Of a DNA stretch of 64,000 nt, positions 23,601-34,029 are shown piece after piece. The notes under the pieces are model-generated. The model had not been told where the DNA came from and did not search any database. It worked only from the letters and a program-made list of their open reading frames with translations. The DNA lies in contig OZ038439.1 of the NCBI GenBank assembly GCA_964036275.1, positions 16,352,330-16,416,329 of the forward strand, given 5' to 3'. The translations under genes and the position numbers were made by a program. The stretch is from Litoditis marina. Taxonomy: Eukaryota > Nematoda > Chromadorea > Rhabditida > Rhabditidae. How positions within the stretch are numbered: position 1 is the first letter of the stretch; every line of letters starts with the position of its first letter.

Positions 23601-24115
23601 CTTCACGTTACACGTGACAACCTCACGTGAAGATTTTGTTCACTTTTAGTAAAGTTTTTGTTTACTTCTAGTTTTTGTTTACTTCCAGGTTACCTCGACA
23701 GCCGTGTCGGATGAACTGCATTCGTTCGCCTTCGTCTGAGCCCTCTCCATACAACCCACGTACTCCGCACAGAAATCGGCCTGCAACAGGTTGGAGGTAG
23801 GCCAAATTGTTCAGAATTAGATCAACAATCTCTCTCCTCTCTCCTCTCTTTTCTCTCTCTCCCTGTCTCTTTATTTGCTCTCTCCATCACTCTATCTCTC
23901 TTTCCGTCTCTTTCCTCTTTCGTCCCTTGCTATCTTTCTTTTTCATCTCTCCGCCCTCTCCTCCCTCCCCCTCCTCTCTCTCCCCCTCTCTCTATATCTC
24001 TATGTTTTCGGTCTCTCTTCAAAATGTTTTTACCTACCGTAGCTATTTTCGTTGCATTGTGACTCTTAGCCATTGCTAGTGCGGCCAGGGACAGCAGGAG
24101 AAGTACTCGGCTCAT
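20611..24115 (-). CDS. Small secreted lysine- and cysteine-rich protein, family not recognised
   Basis: Nine minus-strand exons agree in phase: 24115-24038, 23780-23694, 23146-23075, 22819-22718, 22348-22191, 21946-21847, 21398-21321, 21141-21076 and 20640-20611 (TGA). The product is 256 residues. It opens with a clear signal peptide, MSRVLLLLSLAALAMAK, so it should enter the secretory pathway. Twelve cysteines are spaced through residues 29-190 (DFCAEYVGCMERAQTKANEC; ELVSCVNDKRSDL; KCCSVVK), an even number suited to disulfides. The middle and C-terminal parts are extremely basic and Lys-rich (SKREKRKERRDKKEKNTMK; AKKQSRKGK), predicted helical, and end EVTSSSAATH. I cannot name a domain. A secreted, possibly extracellular-matrix or gland-type protein is plausible, but that is inference. 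Introns carry MITE copy C and a CT-rich tract. Its tail-to-tail arrangement with unc-60 gives no functional hint. Confidence 0.82.
22411..22566. mobile_element. Mutator-like foldback MITE, copy C (156 bp)
   Basis: Ends GGCGAGTTC and GGAATTGGCC, with inverted AACCCG and TATTTTGTCAACCCT motifs inside. A perfect 9-bp target-site duplication, ACTTTTTCG, lies at 22402-22410 and 22567-22575. It sits in the intron between exons 4 and 5 of the secreted-protein gene. Confidence 0.86.
23480..23640 (+). repeat. Two diverged copies of a CACGTGA-rich repeat
   Basis: TTCACCTTCCTTCACGTTAC, then a CATGACAAGCTCACGTGA-like stretch, recurs about 120 bases later in near-identical form. Both lie in the second intron of the minus-strand secreted-protein gene. 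Confidence 0.6.
23820..24000 (+). repeat. CT-rich (polypyrimidine) tract
   Basis: About 180 bases consist almost only of C and T on the plus strand, in intron 1 of the secreted-protein gene. Purine-rich when read with that gene. Confidence 0.85.
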
Positions 24116-24161
24116 ACCTGGAAAGAAACTGATAAATTAACATGTAAACCAAGTTTTATTA

Positions 24162-24191
24162 AATAGAATAGAATAGAATAGAATAGAATAG
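24162..24191 (+). repeat. AATAG pentanucleotide microsatellite
   Basis: Six AATAG units in a row, about 50 bases upstream of the secreted-protein start codon. Confidence 0.9.
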
Positions 24192-24987
24192 GTTTATTCA
24201 ACATGTGACTTTCCACATTTTGAAATGTGGCACTCCAATTGTTGGATGAAAGAAGGAAAAAGTAGATGGAAAGAATGGTATCCCTGTTACGCGCTTGTAG
24301 TTATAGATGGATGCAATTAGCAGTGTAGTACGATTGAACGGTGATTGTACCTGTTTTGTAGTGACGTAATTATTTTGAAAAACTTTCACACGTAAAAATG
24401 GGCAATTCTTAGCTATACTAAGCTCCTGGGACTAACAGAGAAATATATAGAGAGTCAAAGAGAAAAGAGAGAGACAGCGAGGAAGACAGCGAGAGAGAGA
24501 AGTAGGTAGAATGAAAGGGAGTGAGCGATGGAAAAGATGAAACAGTAAGAGAAAACGAGACATGAAATGTACTATAAAGAGGGAGCCGGGATACTCCTGC
24601 ACACCATCTCTGGTGGGGAACATCACATAGAATGTAGCCGTTGCCCGAGAATGGGCTTTAAGTATGGAATGGGATTAGATTTGTCGTAAATCTTCCGGAT
24701 AATCGTAATAGCGGATTGTTTCCTCCGTTACGCGAAAAGCTCTGTACGCAGGCCGATCAAGAGCTCATGAGCGGCGATTTGGAGAAAAATGACTACAACT
24801 TCGATTAAGGATACAGCTCTGAGCGGATTGTTGCCTGGTGCAACTCGTAAAACTCGACGTTAATCTGACCAACCGTTTTGCGGAACCTCGTACTGATATT
24901 CTCATAAGGAAGTTTGTATCTAGAATACGCGCAGTGTTCAATTAAAAAAATCTCGACAGAAATCAATAATAATGAAAAATGACATAG

Positions 24988-25107
24988 GTAAAAAATGAAT
25001 GGCCTAATATGCTGTATGGTTATGGTCGAACACTATAAGATTATGCCATAAATCAACCTAACACCATATTCCACCATAATGTGGCATAATAGGCCATTCA
25101 CTTTTCA
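24988..25107. repeat. Foldback repeat with TGAATGGCCTA ends
   Basis: ATGAATGGCCTAATATGC on the left pairs with GCATAATAGGCCATTCAC on the right, with a central part of about 60 bases. It resembles a small MITE. No target-site duplication was determined. Confidence 0.6.
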
Positions 25108-27673
25108 CATGAGGAGAGACAACAGAAAAGGATAATGTGTCAAATGAGAACGTGAACAAAAGAAAAGATTTCACCTCGTTATATCAACAAACATCTTAAC
25201 TTTTACATTTTTCTGATATGTCTACACTTTTTACGTGATTTTTGATAGTGACAGTAAGCAAATACACCTATAAATAGATACACCAAACTACAGTTTATAG
25301 TACTAGTTGGACAGGGGTAATTTTGCGGACTGAATAGAGTAGTTCTAAGTTAGTCACGGCATATACTACAAATTTCAACCGAAAAGCAACATGATCAAAC
25401 TACAAACACCGCGGGATAGTCCAACATATACCGTATATGCGAACCCTATAAGTAGTCGGTAGTTCTAATGTTAGTGACGGCATGTGACCCGCTTGACCCT
25501 ATTCGGTCAATATATAACTAGGGTGGGATGAATAGAGTAGAAAACGGGAACAGTTCCGGGTGGGGACTCAATTGAGATTGACGCAATTTAAATTGTAGTT
25601 TGGTCTGAAATAATGTTTTTTCTCGTCAGCATGGTTTTGAAATCTCAGGTAAACGCTCGGAAATCAAACTACAAATACTGCAGAATGGAATACAACGGTC
25701 GGGCCAATATATAACTAGGAGGGGGGGGGGGGATAATAGAGTAGAAAACGGGAACAGTTCCGGGTGCCGACTCCATTCGGAGGGGGGGGGGGGTGACCGA
25801 ATCGGTTCCGTAGTTTAGTCCTGATTATTAGCCGAAACTGGAAGTTCCTGACCCAATGCGCTATAGTTTTGCGGTTTTGCCGTTTTTTATAGCATTTAGG
25901 CAAAGTTTGAGAATTTCTGCTGTGTTTGCCATAAGATCCCGATTCAATTTCTGCCGCTGATTCTTGTTGGCTCAGTTATACACTTTTTTGATTGGTTTTG
26001 AGGGGAATGTGTAAAGTATTACTAATTCCGAGCAGATCCCATTTTTTTTGAATTTTCTGTAAAAAGAGTTTATTTCCTTTCCGCATTCTCTGCCGATCTT
26101 TGGTTTCATTGGTTTTGACTTCGAACTTTTTTTGCTAAAACTACCGAGGGTTTATTCTGCAAAACACGAAAGGAAGTTCCTTTTCATAGATCGCCTTAAC
26201 ATTCAGGCGATATAGCGTCAGTTTAAGCGTTATTAAACCGTATCAGAAGGAATTCGTAGGCAGCTGCAGATTTCGGAATTGCGTCGTTATACTTCCAGGT
26301 ATGCTCTAGGCGGTTATACTGACTTTGGATCTAATTTTAATAAAACTACTTTTTACCCACAAACACAGAGAACTGAGAACAAACAGAATAAAATATAGTC
26401 GCGATGATACTTTTTGTTTATTTACAACTGGAAAATTCCACAGTTTTCCAGACTACCTAAAATATCGGACAACGTGATTATCTTCATCAACGTTTGAACC
26501 TGAGTGATCCCGGTCTTTCAAGCTGCAACAGCCTCTATAGAGTAAATGATAATCAAAGCACTGTATTTGATCTATTTTTCTTGGCAACTCGTTTATCTTA
26601 ATGTTCGAACGTGGAGTACTAAGAAAAAAGTGAGAAATGAACACAGCATAGAACGGAGATATACAATATGTTACTGGGTTTATTCCGGCGAGTTCTATAA
26701 TACAAGTATAGTCAAAACATTGATCAACAAAACATTGATAAAAGACGTTAGATAGTTGGTCGTTTTTCATCTTTATAATTACTCGCCGGACAAAGAGTGA
26801 TAGTAGCGAAGTTTAATGGATTTCCGCCAGTGCCGAGTGTTTTGCTCGCAATTTGATGAATAATCTACTAACTCAGCCAGAAGTGCTCACAAAAAGCAAG
26901 GAGAAAAAAATAGCGCAGACATAAAAACACTGACTATTCACTTGAACCAATAACAACAGGGTGTTCATTAATATATACGTAGGACTTCAATACATGATTT
27001 TTCACATTCTCTTTGAAGAGTTTGAACAAATGTACAAAAAAGTCATATACCCCTGTGAATTCGATCACTATTTTGCTGAATTTTTTTTTTGTTCACGTAC
27101 TTACGTGAACAACAAAAAAGTGGGATACGTAAAATTATACGAGATTTGCGCACATTAGATGGAACATTCGAATAACATGCTCATGTGGCAACCTGTCCCA
27201 TGGGATATTCGCCACAAATCTATCATTTTGTGGTCAACAAGCTACAAGTTGGTTGCAGGATTTGACCAATTTTCAATTCTAAATTTGTAGTTTGTTCTGG
27301 AAACACAGCACAAGTTTAAATTTTGTCTTAAACACAGTGGAACCAAACTACAAACACAGCAGAGTAAAGTGTACTGATAATAGCTGCCTGTTTTGGCCGA
27401 AGCGAACCCTGTTAGTGCAATGTACATCATTGCATTAACATTGAGCGAGGCATTGTTAGTGGGCGGGATACCTAGAAAACCAGGCGGGGGAGAATTCTGT
27501 GAGCCGGTTTGATTGTCTACAGAACATTGATAAACATATTATTATTAGTACATCTCATGAGATTTGCCTTCACGTTCAACCTACAATATAGCACGTGACA
27601 CTTGAGGTATAGCCTCGTGTGAGCTAACAACAGGTGGCTCCCAATCTTGGTACCTAGGCTATACTAGAAGAGG

Positions 27674-27783
27674 ATTGAATAGTCACGTGAAGTTAGCATT
27701 CTAATGAGGCATCGCGTACTTTGTCATTGCACGTTTCTGAGTTCAGCTGTGTTTAACATGTTTCACGTGACTGAGCAATTGAC
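27674..27783 (+). mobile_element. 110-bp CACGTG-ended repeat, copy 1
   Basis: The ends TTGAATAGTCACGTGAA and TTCACGTGACTGAGCAA are near-inverse. The interior includes TAGCATTCTAATGAGGCATC and TTAACATGTTTCACGTGA. Homologous copies occur at 33251-33360 and, inverted, at 34757-34867. Probably a short non-autonomous DNA element. Confidence 0.7.
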
Positions 27784-28164
27784 TAACAGTAATGATGTTT
27801 TGAGTGGGGTTGGTCAGCTGGTGCCAGCCGTTTAAATAAGTTGAGTTTTAACAATGTCCCCAGCAGAAGATGCTAAAAAAACCTGGTCAAAACGATTTGG
27901 AGTAGCACTTTTGTTGATCGTATATCGTATTTCTATAAGTATACCATTCAAAAGACTTAGTGACACAGATATATTTTGTAGTACAAATCCCTGCGACTTA
28001 GATACATTTTGTTCCATTAAGCGACAAACTATATAAGAAGAGTAACTAGAGTTGGATAGCCAACTGGGGTAGATAGCTAATGAATGTGGGTAAAGTGGAC
28101 TATAGGCCAGAGAACTAATGGTATGCAATACTCTTCATTTGCATAATACTATGAATTGGGTTCT

Positions 28165-28800
28165 GATGGGAGAGAAGAGAAGAATAGAGTAAGAAAGAAG
28201 AGTGAAGAGGGAAGGAGAGAGAGAGAGAGAGAAGACAGGGTAGGAAAAGAGAAAGAAAGAGAGATTGACAGATATAGATAGAGGAAGAAAGAAGGGAGAA
28301 AAGAAAGAGAGGGGGAGGAATGAGAAGAAGGAGGGAGCGACATGGATAGCGAAATAGAGAGATAGAGTGATAAAGAGATAAAAAAAGAGAAGAGAGGGAG
28401 AGACAATAAGGCTAGTTCTGTTGGGTGTGTTTGGGGGTATAGAATAACATGTAGCAGCCTAAGAGGGCATTGTTTAGGGATGTGGGAAGAGACAGGCCAC
28501 CCTAAACAAACCATTAAACAGATGTGAAATAGCCAGGGGGAAACATTTGAGTGGGCTATAAGATGACCAGGCGGTAGAAAGAGAAAGAAGAGAGAGGGGA
28601 GAGAGAGAAAGGTGAAGAGAAAGAGAAAGAAGGAAAGAAAAAGAGGAAAGAGGAGAGAAAAAATATAGAGGGAGAAACAGAAAGAAAAAACTGGATAGGA
28701 ATAGGAAGGACGAGAAAGGGAGAGGAAGAGAGAGAAAAACAAGAAAGGGATGAGAAGATAAAAAGAAAGGGAATGGATGGAGAGAGAAAAAAAACAGAGA
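28165..28800 (+). repeat. Paired GA-rich polypurine tracts
   Basis: 28165-28420 and 28565-28800 are almost wholly A and G on the plus strand. They are separated by about 145 bases of ordinary sequence. The long minus-strand open frame across them encodes only Ser/Leu/Phe low complexity and is not a gene. Confidence 0.85.
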
Positions 28801-30659
28801 GGATGCGAATTTCGAAAGAAAAAGGCGCATGTGGCACTCGAGTTTAATTTCTGAATAGAGCGGTCTTCCGCATGAAAAAACCAATTATAGAAGAGGAGTG
28901 GGGCCTCATTCAGACCCAATTTGAGCCAAATTCGCAAGAAAAAAAAATGTCGATTCTATGTAGTTCTTTTGGCAGTTCTTCAATTTGTGCTCAAATAGGG
29001 TTAGACAGGACCACAGTTTTCAACAAAAATGTGCAGTCCCCGGATCAGCAGTACGTTGACCAGCGGTGTTTGTGGAACAAGTTGTTTGTTAACTAGTTCT
29101 CTAATTGTAACGGAAGGTTTTCCTGGACTTTGGTGTTAGGCATGCTGAAGGTATATTAAATATTAATAATAATAATTAATTCCTTCGTATAGAGAAGGCA
29201 ATCGGAGAAAGAATAAGAGAGTAAATGAAAGCTTGAAACGAAGAAAGCTTGAAGCTTGAAACGTGAAACTTGAACTCGAGGCACTATATAGAGGTTCGAA
29301 GTGTATAGCACTCCGTTTAGCATTCAGTTGTCCGAAGCGGAAGACCAATATGATTTTATGTGTATGCGGTCTGAAGGGGCCGTGTGCACCCATTATTGGA
29401 AAACGGCTTATCATGGGTACACACTGAGTACATTGAAGAAAACTGATCCTAAAGACGAAATAAAATAATGCTAATAAGTTTTTTCATCACGTTTTGTCTG
29501 CAGATGCGTAAACCTATGTGTAAATTCTGCAACACATTTCTCAAAATTGAAAACGCAGTCGAACACTATCATGTGGTGCTCTACAACTTGTGGGTTTTCC
29601 GGAGCAGTTTTTACAAGTAACTTGACGAAAATTCAAAAATGCGATTATGAACCGAATTTGTTAGGAATATATAAAAATATTCAATAACAGTAAATAAAGA
29701 CCATGAGAACAATACAAAAGTGTTCAGTCATGGAAAATGATGTAATATCCATGCTAAGTGTGAGCTGTTTTTCGTTGATGCTCTCTTTGCTACGCGGCTG
29801 TCTTCACTCAGTCGTGGGTGTCGCGAAAAAAGAGGGAAAAGGGAAAGATAACTGAAAAAACACCTATGAAAATTGCTCTGGAATAAACTAAGAACTAGAA
29901 TACAATAGAGAAAAAAACGTGAAAAATCACCATTTCGCAACTTTCCGGTGCTCTGATGTGTTTTGCACGTTTTACATGGTTTTTTTACTCTTTCGTGGGT
30001 GTCCGGAAAAAAGAGGGGAAATGGGAACGGTGACTGAAAAAAATTGCTATAAAAATAGATGGGAAACTGCAGACAAATCTAAATACATGTGAAACATGAA
30101 TTATCGGTATTTTGCCATCTATCGTTGGAAACTGCGGTGATCTCATGTGGTTGTACGTTATACGTGACTTTTCCGCTTTTTCTCTTCCACGCTTGAAAAA
30201 TCAGCAGTGTTTTAATGTTCTGATCGTTGCTTTTTCTGGTTTTGCAGTACATGGCGGGTACTCTTTGAGCCCGAAGTGTTGCAGATTGTGTTTCAATTTT
30301 TGAAACTGTTCAATCCTAATCCACTGTAACGTATCTGACGTGGTGTGACATGGAACACTAAGCTGAGCTTTATCTTTAAGTGTGGGGGCTAGAGCTTTTG
30401 AGTTCAGCTAATGTTGAGCGCCTTTTGGGGAAAACTTCCAATATCGCAAAGGGATGAAGAAAGAAATCAACAGCTGCGCCTTTCAAAGGATATTATAACA
30501 GTCTGTGTCTCTTGCTTTCGCGTGCTCTCTAACCCCACAGTGCTTTGGAGCGCAGTTTTAGCCCTTTTCACACGTACACACTGTAGCCATGATTCTGATT
30601 AGAAAACTTCAAACCTGGGCACAGCAAAAAAACCGTATTTTGGGTTTCACATGTGGGTT

Positions 30660-31120
30660 TGCTACTCATGTGGGTTGTTGATTTGAAGCAACTGTTACTT
30701 GTCTCGAATTAGGCTGGAAGAATACGTGTTACGTCTTCCGTCATGTTCGGGCTTTTCAGCCACCATTTGGAAATTCTGACGTGTTTTATTTTCATGAAGA
30801 ACTATGTGCTCTTCATTCTGCTGTGTTTGTAGTTTGATGTCTTGGTGTACCACGCGCAGTCCGGAAACTTTGATGTGTTCGTTAGCGAAAAATATTATGT
30901 GGTGACGTCCCCACGTATGTTGGTTGATGTTGATTTGGAGCACCTGTTAGTTATCCTCGACTAGGCAGAACGAGTAAGAGCTGGCCGTTCTGATGTGTTT
31001 GTAGTTTGAACCCGATGAGTGTGGAACATAATCCGGGAATTCTGATGTGTTTTCTTTCTATGACGTCACCACGTAGGTGGGTTGATTCGGAGCAACTGTT
31101 AGTAATCTCAGACTAATCTA
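30660..31120 (+). repeat. Three diverged copies of a GCAACTGTTAGT-type repeat
   Basis: Segments at about 30665, 30912 and 31068 share CACGTATGTTGGTTGATTTG, then a GGAGCAACTGTTAGT-like core and a CTCGACTAGGC-like tail. Each except the last is followed by a TCTGATGTGTTTGTAGTTTG-like stretch. Spacing is irregular, 150-250 bases. Confidence 0.6.
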
Positions 31121-33250
31121 TAAAGAAGGGATTGAGTGGTGTTCGCAAAACGTCAAAGCAATGAAGAATGTTGGAAGGGAGGTGAAAACCCACGCTCAAG
31201 GGATCAAAAATCACATCATAAACGAAATATTGAGAAATGGCGAAAACGTCCATAATGATAAAATGTGTAAAAGAGATAATATGACTCTTTGGAATCGAAA
31301 ACAAAACCTAAACATTGTATTAATAAAGATAGAAGCGAGGGAACATCCCTAAGAGAACAAAATCTTATACAGATACATCACAACATTTGAACTTTGCACA
31401 TGGCACACCGAGAGCAAACTACAATGCCAGTTGACGGAACGGAATGACCGTGCATGTCTGCCTGCTTTCTCACAGCGACCTCTCGCAAAATTTATCTACC
31501 GTCTTATACACGAACAAAACTCCAACAACCATAGCAAAAAATTGTAGGGGAGCATAATAAAATAGAATAGTCACACGTGACTCAACCACGTGATATCCAC
31601 ATCGCGGAATAAGGTGGCCTAGTTGATTCACTTCAAAGCCTTCGATGATACACAGAACCTGTGTATTGGAATGCTAAGCATAGAGTTTGGTTGAGTTATC
31701 ATGAAGGCACGCGAGAGGTAACTCGTTAGAAGATCTCACGGAGGACGCGCCAGATGTTAGGGCGAGAGGTCAGTGTTCCGCTCAGAAATGATTGTGAAAG
31801 ATGTTGCCGGCGGGGCGCCTGGGGGCTAATTTTGACGGAATCCCAATAATTCCTCTCGGTGAACCAAAGTGTTTCTGACAGCTTATCGCGGGTTCGGTTA
31901 ATAGGACAGCTTTGAGGCGGTATTCGGAAATTTTCCAACTTTAATCTCCCAACCTGCGTCTCTTCGAACACACGCTATTTCTCTGCTATAGCAGACGACA
32001 AGAGCTGAGCTGTAATTTGAACTCGATAAAAGTCATATTTCACGATTTTCGAACGATTTAACGAGATCAACCAGCGGGGCAATGCACCATACAATACAAT
32101 GTACAAGCGTGCTTAAGAAAGTATGAGATACATCCTACCGAGATAAAATCTCAAATAGTGAGCAAAGCAAGTGCGAAATAATGATGATGCGTATGCTGCG
32201 TATTTTAGGGAGATTCTGAGTGCCCGAGTCACAAACAATTTCATAAAACACACTCGTTACACGTCACTCATCCGAAAGTTTGTCAATGAGTAGTGGAACG
32301 TTCAAATTGCTTTTTTTGCCGGGACCGAACAGACTTTTCTGTTATTTGTAGACCGCGTAACGTTCATTAGAATTTGGTTCGGTTTCGTGTCGGTTTGAGT
32401 ACGGGAACAGCTCAGTTCCTTACCGAACCCACTGGTTCGGTAAGAATCGGTTCAAAATTGGTTCAGGAACAGTCAGTTCGGAAAGAAATTAGCCGTAACT
32501 TCTTGTCCATTGGAGCACAGCCCAGAAATTGGAGTAGGAAGATGGAAAGATAAAACGGGGTTTTATGTGTCTGCCATAGATCATATTTCTAGCTGAATCG
32601 CTTCGTCTGAAGGATTGAATTGCATCAAAACTGAAAGATCCTGTTTTTTTTGATGCGAAAATGTCTTAAAATGCAAAATCTCTGTTTTTTTGCTGCGAAC
32701 ATGTGTTTAATTTTCAGTTTCGGACCCCAGCTTTTTAAAAAGTGGTAATTGGCGTGCAATGAACAAAACCCTCTTTTGTTTATTATATTACTCACTATAA
32801 GCATAAGTCGACTAGATGTTTCATCGAAAGCTTCTATCAAACTAAGAACTCGGATGCAGAGTTCAAATAGGCGTGATTCAGCTAATAGAGCGCGAGTGTT
32901 TCAAAGAAACTATAAAACGGGATGCATAGACATAAAGGACACTTTGTCGGCTGGTTGGCCATATTACACTGAGTGACCTATACAATTCTCTGAGTCAATG
33001 CCAGATAAGGAAGATAATAGAAGATCACCGTATGTGGGTTGTAGTTTGGTCGGCGTTGACTAGATAATACTCAGCCAGAGAGTTCAAACTATAAACGCAT
33101 TTGAAATACACATTTACTTCAGAACAAATATAGAGTGATGAATGAAGAAAATAAAGCAGTGGGTGGTGTTGATTGTCGTCCTTTGCACGGCTGAGCGAAA
33201 GACCTCATCTATCGAATTCTGAAATGATACAAACTTTATACTAGAAGAAA

Positions 33251-33360
33251 ATTGAATTGTCACGTCAACCTAGCATTCTAATGAGGAATCCTGCACCGTG
33301 TCATTGCACGTTTCTGAGTTCTGCTGTGTTTAACATGTTTCACGTGACTGTGAAGTTGAC
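33251..33360 (+). mobile_element. 110-bp CACGTG-ended repeat, copy 2
   Basis: Same family and orientation as 27674-27783; shared blocks include TAGCATTCTAATGAGG and TTAACATGTTTCACGTGACT. Upstream flanking TATACTAGAAG is also shared, so the unit may extend a little further left. Confidence 0.7.
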
Positions 33361-33469
33361 TAACAGTATAGTGCTGTTTTGAAATCAAGTATTTGGTAGT
33401 TATCGCTACGTAAAGTTATTATTCTCAATAACTAGACTATAATACTTATCGATTATAGGGGGTGCCAAA

Positions 33470-33660
33470 TTTAAATACTTTTGGCTCCCGATGACATCGA
33501 ACTTGCGCGCAAAAGTTTTGTAGCTGGGACCTAACCACTGCGCTGCGAGAGCACGTGAGCGACAGGCTTTCGAATCGAGAACATGTGTCCGTACACAGCA
33601 AAATTGAGACATGGAGTACCCTCCCGACTTTCCGGTGGCGATGACTATATAAAACCTGTG
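33470..33660 (-). mobile_element. tRNA-derived SINE-like element, copy 2
   Basis: Minus-strand 33552-33484 has acceptor-like ends GCTCTCG and CGGGAGC that pair over seven bases, a box-A-like AGCGCAGTGGTTAGG and a degraded box B, AGTTCGATGTC. The attached segment (33660-33553) matches copy 1 at GTGTACGxACACATGT and at an ATAGTCRTCGCCAxCGGAAAG-type block. Confidence 0.6.
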
Positions 33661-33746
33661 AACCGAGTTGGCGGCTACAGACCACATAATAATCATCTCA
33701 TGGTCTTGCCAGATCACCTGGTTTCATGGCCTCAACAAATAAATAC

Positions 33747-33884
33747 CTTTCTTCTAATTATCTTTTCCAAAATCCTCGTGAAATCAATAACTGTCGCAAA
33801 TTCCGGTTTGCATTCTTCCTGTGACTCCCCGCAGAAAAAGGTAGCGGCCAAACGGTTGATGTCGGCAAGAGGTTTTTTCAGAGC
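33747..33884 (-). CDS. Isolated candidate exon, Cys-containing
   Basis: A 46-codon open exon between a TTTCAG acceptor and an AAG/GTATTT donor reads ALKKPLADINRLAATFFCGE in phase 0, then QEECKPEF, and ends ILEKIIRRK. It looks protein-like and could be a 3' exon of the membrane-protein model at 34030-43956. However, the phase does not match the most likely donor there, so the link is unresolved. A possible following exon starts near 33222. Family unknown. Confidence 0.4.
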
Positions 33885-34029
33885 CTGAAAATTCGAAATT
33901 ATGGAATCGTAACTAAACTAGATTAGGAGTGGTTCTACAAAGATCTGTGAAATGTATAATGAACACCGCCTCGTAAGGAAGCGACAAGAATAAATAAATG
34001 TAAAATATGAAATTGAGGTAGGCATACAC

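Larger units (their letters stand above)
24192..33746. other. Nine-kilobase stretch with no supportable gene
   Basis: No series of phase-compatible exons or recognisable domain was found. Contents seen: GA-rich tract 24440-24560; foldback 24988-25107; G runs at 25721 and 25782; polypurine tracts 28165-28420 and 28565-28800; diverged CACGTA/GCAACTGTTAGT repeats 30660-31120; two copies of the 110-bp CACGTG repeat; an old GGTTCGGT-rich fragment near 32375-32480; and SINE-like copy 2. Confidence 0.5.

Noticed and set aside
28149..28937. 262-codon minus-strand frame, the longest in the window
   Set aside because: It is the translation of a polypyrimidine tract (Ser, Leu, Phe, Pro only) with no domain, codon bias or splice sites.
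33142..33222. Short plus-strand frame MKKIKQWVVLIVVLCTAE, resembling a signal peptide
   Set aside because: It is 26 codons with no good donor inside, and the opposite strand offers an equally plausible exon; chance is likely.
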